DNA of 6,508 nt from Flavobacteriales bacterium (GTDB taxonomy: Bacteria > Bacteroidota > Bacteroidia > Flavobacteriales_F > PHOS-HE28): positions 1-6,508 of the forward strand of contig JALOLX010000152.1 in the NCBI GenBank assembly GCA_025455765.1, written 5' to 3'. The notes beneath the pieces are model-generated. The model ran no database searches. It worked only from the letters and a program-made list of their open reading frames with translations, and was not told the DNA's origin. This document shows positions 5,463 through 6,508 of the stretch, one piece after another (positions within the stretch are counted from its first letter, which is position 1; each line of letters opens with the position of its first letter). Position numbers and translations under genes: made by a program.

Positions 5463-5479
5463 TGCTCAACCGCTGAGCA
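5463..5479. repeat. Small inverted repeat between kbl and the rplM promoter
   Basis: TGCTCA (5463-5468) and TGAGCA (5474-5479) are perfect 6-nt arms around a 5-nt loop, 54 nt past the kbl stop and upstream of the rplM promoter. It may be a weak 3' hairpin for the kbl transcript, but no U-run follows. A GC-rich stretch at 5498-5530 has further possible short stems, none convincing as a terminator. Confidence 0.35.
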
Positions 5480-5532
5480 TCAGGGAGATAGGAAAAGCGG
5501 GCCCGGCCTACAGTTCGGGTTCCCGGACGCGC

Positions 5533-6508
5533 TCAAGCGATCACCCCCAGCTCCCGGCCCACCTTGGCGAAGGCCGCCAGGGCCCGATCGATGTGCGCTT
5601 CGCTATGTGCGGCGCTGAGCTGCACCCGGATGCGGGCCGTATCCTTGGGCACCACCGGGTAGAAGAAGCCGATGACATAGATGCCTTCCGCCAACAGCTT
5701 GTCCGCCATCACCTGGCTCAGCTTGGCATCGCCCAGCATCACCGGCACGATGGCCGCACCCGCACCGCGCGTCTTGAAGCCCAGAGCTTCAATGCCCGTG
5801 CGGAACCGCTCCACATTGCGCTCCAACCGATCGCGCAGCTCGGTGGTGCGGCTCAGCAGGTCGATCACGGCGATGCTGGCTCCCACGATGGACGGGGCCA
5901 GTGAGTTGCTGAAAAGATACGGGCGGCTGCGCTGACGGAGCATCTCGATGATCTCCTTGCGGCCGGTGGTGTAGCCACCCATGGCCCCGCCCAGTGCCTT
6001 GCCCAGCGTTCCAGTGATGATGTCCACGCGCCCCATCACACCACAATGCTCCACACTGCCGCGACCGGTCTTGCCGATGAAGCCTGCGGCATGGCACTCG
6101 TCCACCATCACCAGCGCTTCATATTGATCGGCCAGGTCGCAGATGCCCTTGAGGTCGGCCACGATGCCATCCATGCTGAAGACACCGTCGGTAACGATGA
6201 TGATGTGGCGCGCACCATCGGCACGGGCGGCCTTGAGCTGCTGCTCCAGATCGGCCATATCATTGTTGGCGTAACGGTAGCGCTTGGCCTTGCACAGGCG
6301 CACACCATCGATGATGCTGGCGTGGTTGAGGGCATCGCTGATGATGGCATCCTCCTCGCCCAGAAGCGGCTCGAACACCCCACCATTGGCATCGAAGCAG
6401 GCGGCATACAGAATGGTATCCTCCGTGCCATGAAAAGTGGCCAGCTTCTGCTCCAGCTCTTTATGGATGTCCTGCGTACCACAGATGAAGCGCACGCTGC
6501 TCATGCCG
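5533..6508 (-). CDS. kbl: Glycine C-acetyltransferase (2-amino-3-ketobutyrate CoA ligase), 5' part missing
   Basis: This PLP enzyme cleaves 2-amino-3-ketobutyrate with CoA to glycine and acetyl-CoA, the second step of threonine breakdown after threonine dehydrogenase. It is cytosolic, of the alpha-oxoamine synthase family. The visible part (about 324 residues) aligns closely with E. coli Kbl from SVRFICGTQ onward; about 75 N-terminal residues lie beyond the window edge. The ATG at 6504 corresponds to an internal methionine (GMASVRFICGTQ in E. coli), so it is not the start. Motifs, numbered from that Met: SDALNHASIIDG (56-67), TDGVFSMDG (105-113), VDECHAAGF (134-142, with the PLP-contacting Asp and His) and GTLGKALGG (165-173), with K169 matching E. 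coli K244, the Schiff-base lysine. It ends FFYPVVPK...GRELGVIA, the normal C-terminus. Close relatives (BioF, serine palmitoyltransferase) fit less well because FICGTQ and CFDANGG are Kbl-typical. No tdh gene is in view. Confidence 0.96.
   Translation of the reverse strand, partial: GMSSVRFICGTQDIHKELEQKLATFHGTEDTILYAACFDANGGVFEPLLGEEDAIISDALNHASIIDGVRLCKAKRYRYANNDMADLEQQLKAARADGARHIIIVTDGVFSMDGIVADLKGICDLADQYEALVMVDECHAAGFIGKTGRGSVEHCGVMGRVDIITGTLGKALGGAMGGYTTGRKEIIEMLRQRSRPYLFSNSLAPSIVGASIAVIDLLSRTTELRDRLERNVERFRTGIEALGFKTRGAGAAIVPVMLGDAKLSQVMADKLLAEGIYVIGFFYPVVPKDTARIRVQLSAAHSEAHIDRALAAFAKVGRELGVIA

Noticed and set aside
6502..6504. ATG at 6504 as the start of kbl
   Set aside because: It corresponds to an internal methionine of Kbl (E. 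coli Met76); the preceding Gly codon also matches, so the gene continues past the window edge.
1..6508. CRISPR array, tRNA, rRNA or defence system
   Set aside because: I found no regularly spaced direct repeats, tRNA-like T-loop/acceptor pairs, rRNA sequence or defence-type domains on either strand.

Overview
The window looks like a chromosomal housekeeping region of a fairly GC-rich Bacteroidota bacterium, probably near Flavobacteriales; that placement is an inference. It rests on the gene order rplM-rpsI-rpsB-tsf followed by pyrH and frr, promoters with a TAnnTTTG-like -7 box, start codons with no convincing Shine-Dalgarno sequence, and an outer-membrane beta-barrel gene beside them. Every convincing gene lies on the minus strand, so transcription runs from high to low coordinates.

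Layout in the direction of transcription: (1) 6508-5533, most of kbl (glycine C-acetyltransferase), its 5' end outside the window. (2) 5532-5360, a gap with a good Bacteroidota-type promoter (5434-5402) and a short leader with two mutually exclusive mini-hairpins. (3) 5359-2755, the translation operon rplM (L13, GTG start), rpsI (S9), rpsB (S2) and tsf (EF-Ts). Spacing is 1 nt between rplM and rpsI and 2 nt between rpsB and tsf. A 133-nt gap before rpsB holds a nested palindrome. A strong intrinsic terminator with a UUCG loop follows tsf. (4) 2676-1966, pyrH (UMP kinase). (5) 1922-912, an AT-richer gene for a predicted outer-membrane beta-barrel protein, with no recognisable signal peptide and a doubtful 5' end. 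(6) 808-287, frr (ribosome recycling factor), 173 residues, with an apparent deletion of about 13 residues in domain II. (7) 286-1, no convincing gene. It contains the outer half of a large inverted repeat that mirrors the last codons of frr, and the outermost 120 nt are clearly AT-richer (45% GC).

The genes serve protein synthesis (ribosomal proteins, elongation, ribosome recycling), pyrimidine nucleotide supply (UMP to UDP) and threonine/glycine catabolism (kbl). The usual pyrH-frr pair is split here by the barrel gene.

I see no CRISPR array, tRNA, rRNA, complete mobile element or defence system, and no evidence of an unknown multi-gene system. The points most worth a second look are the shortened RRF, the two large palindromes (249-304 and 4427-4490), and the possibly broken 5' end of the barrel gene, which coincides with a tetranucleotide repeat.
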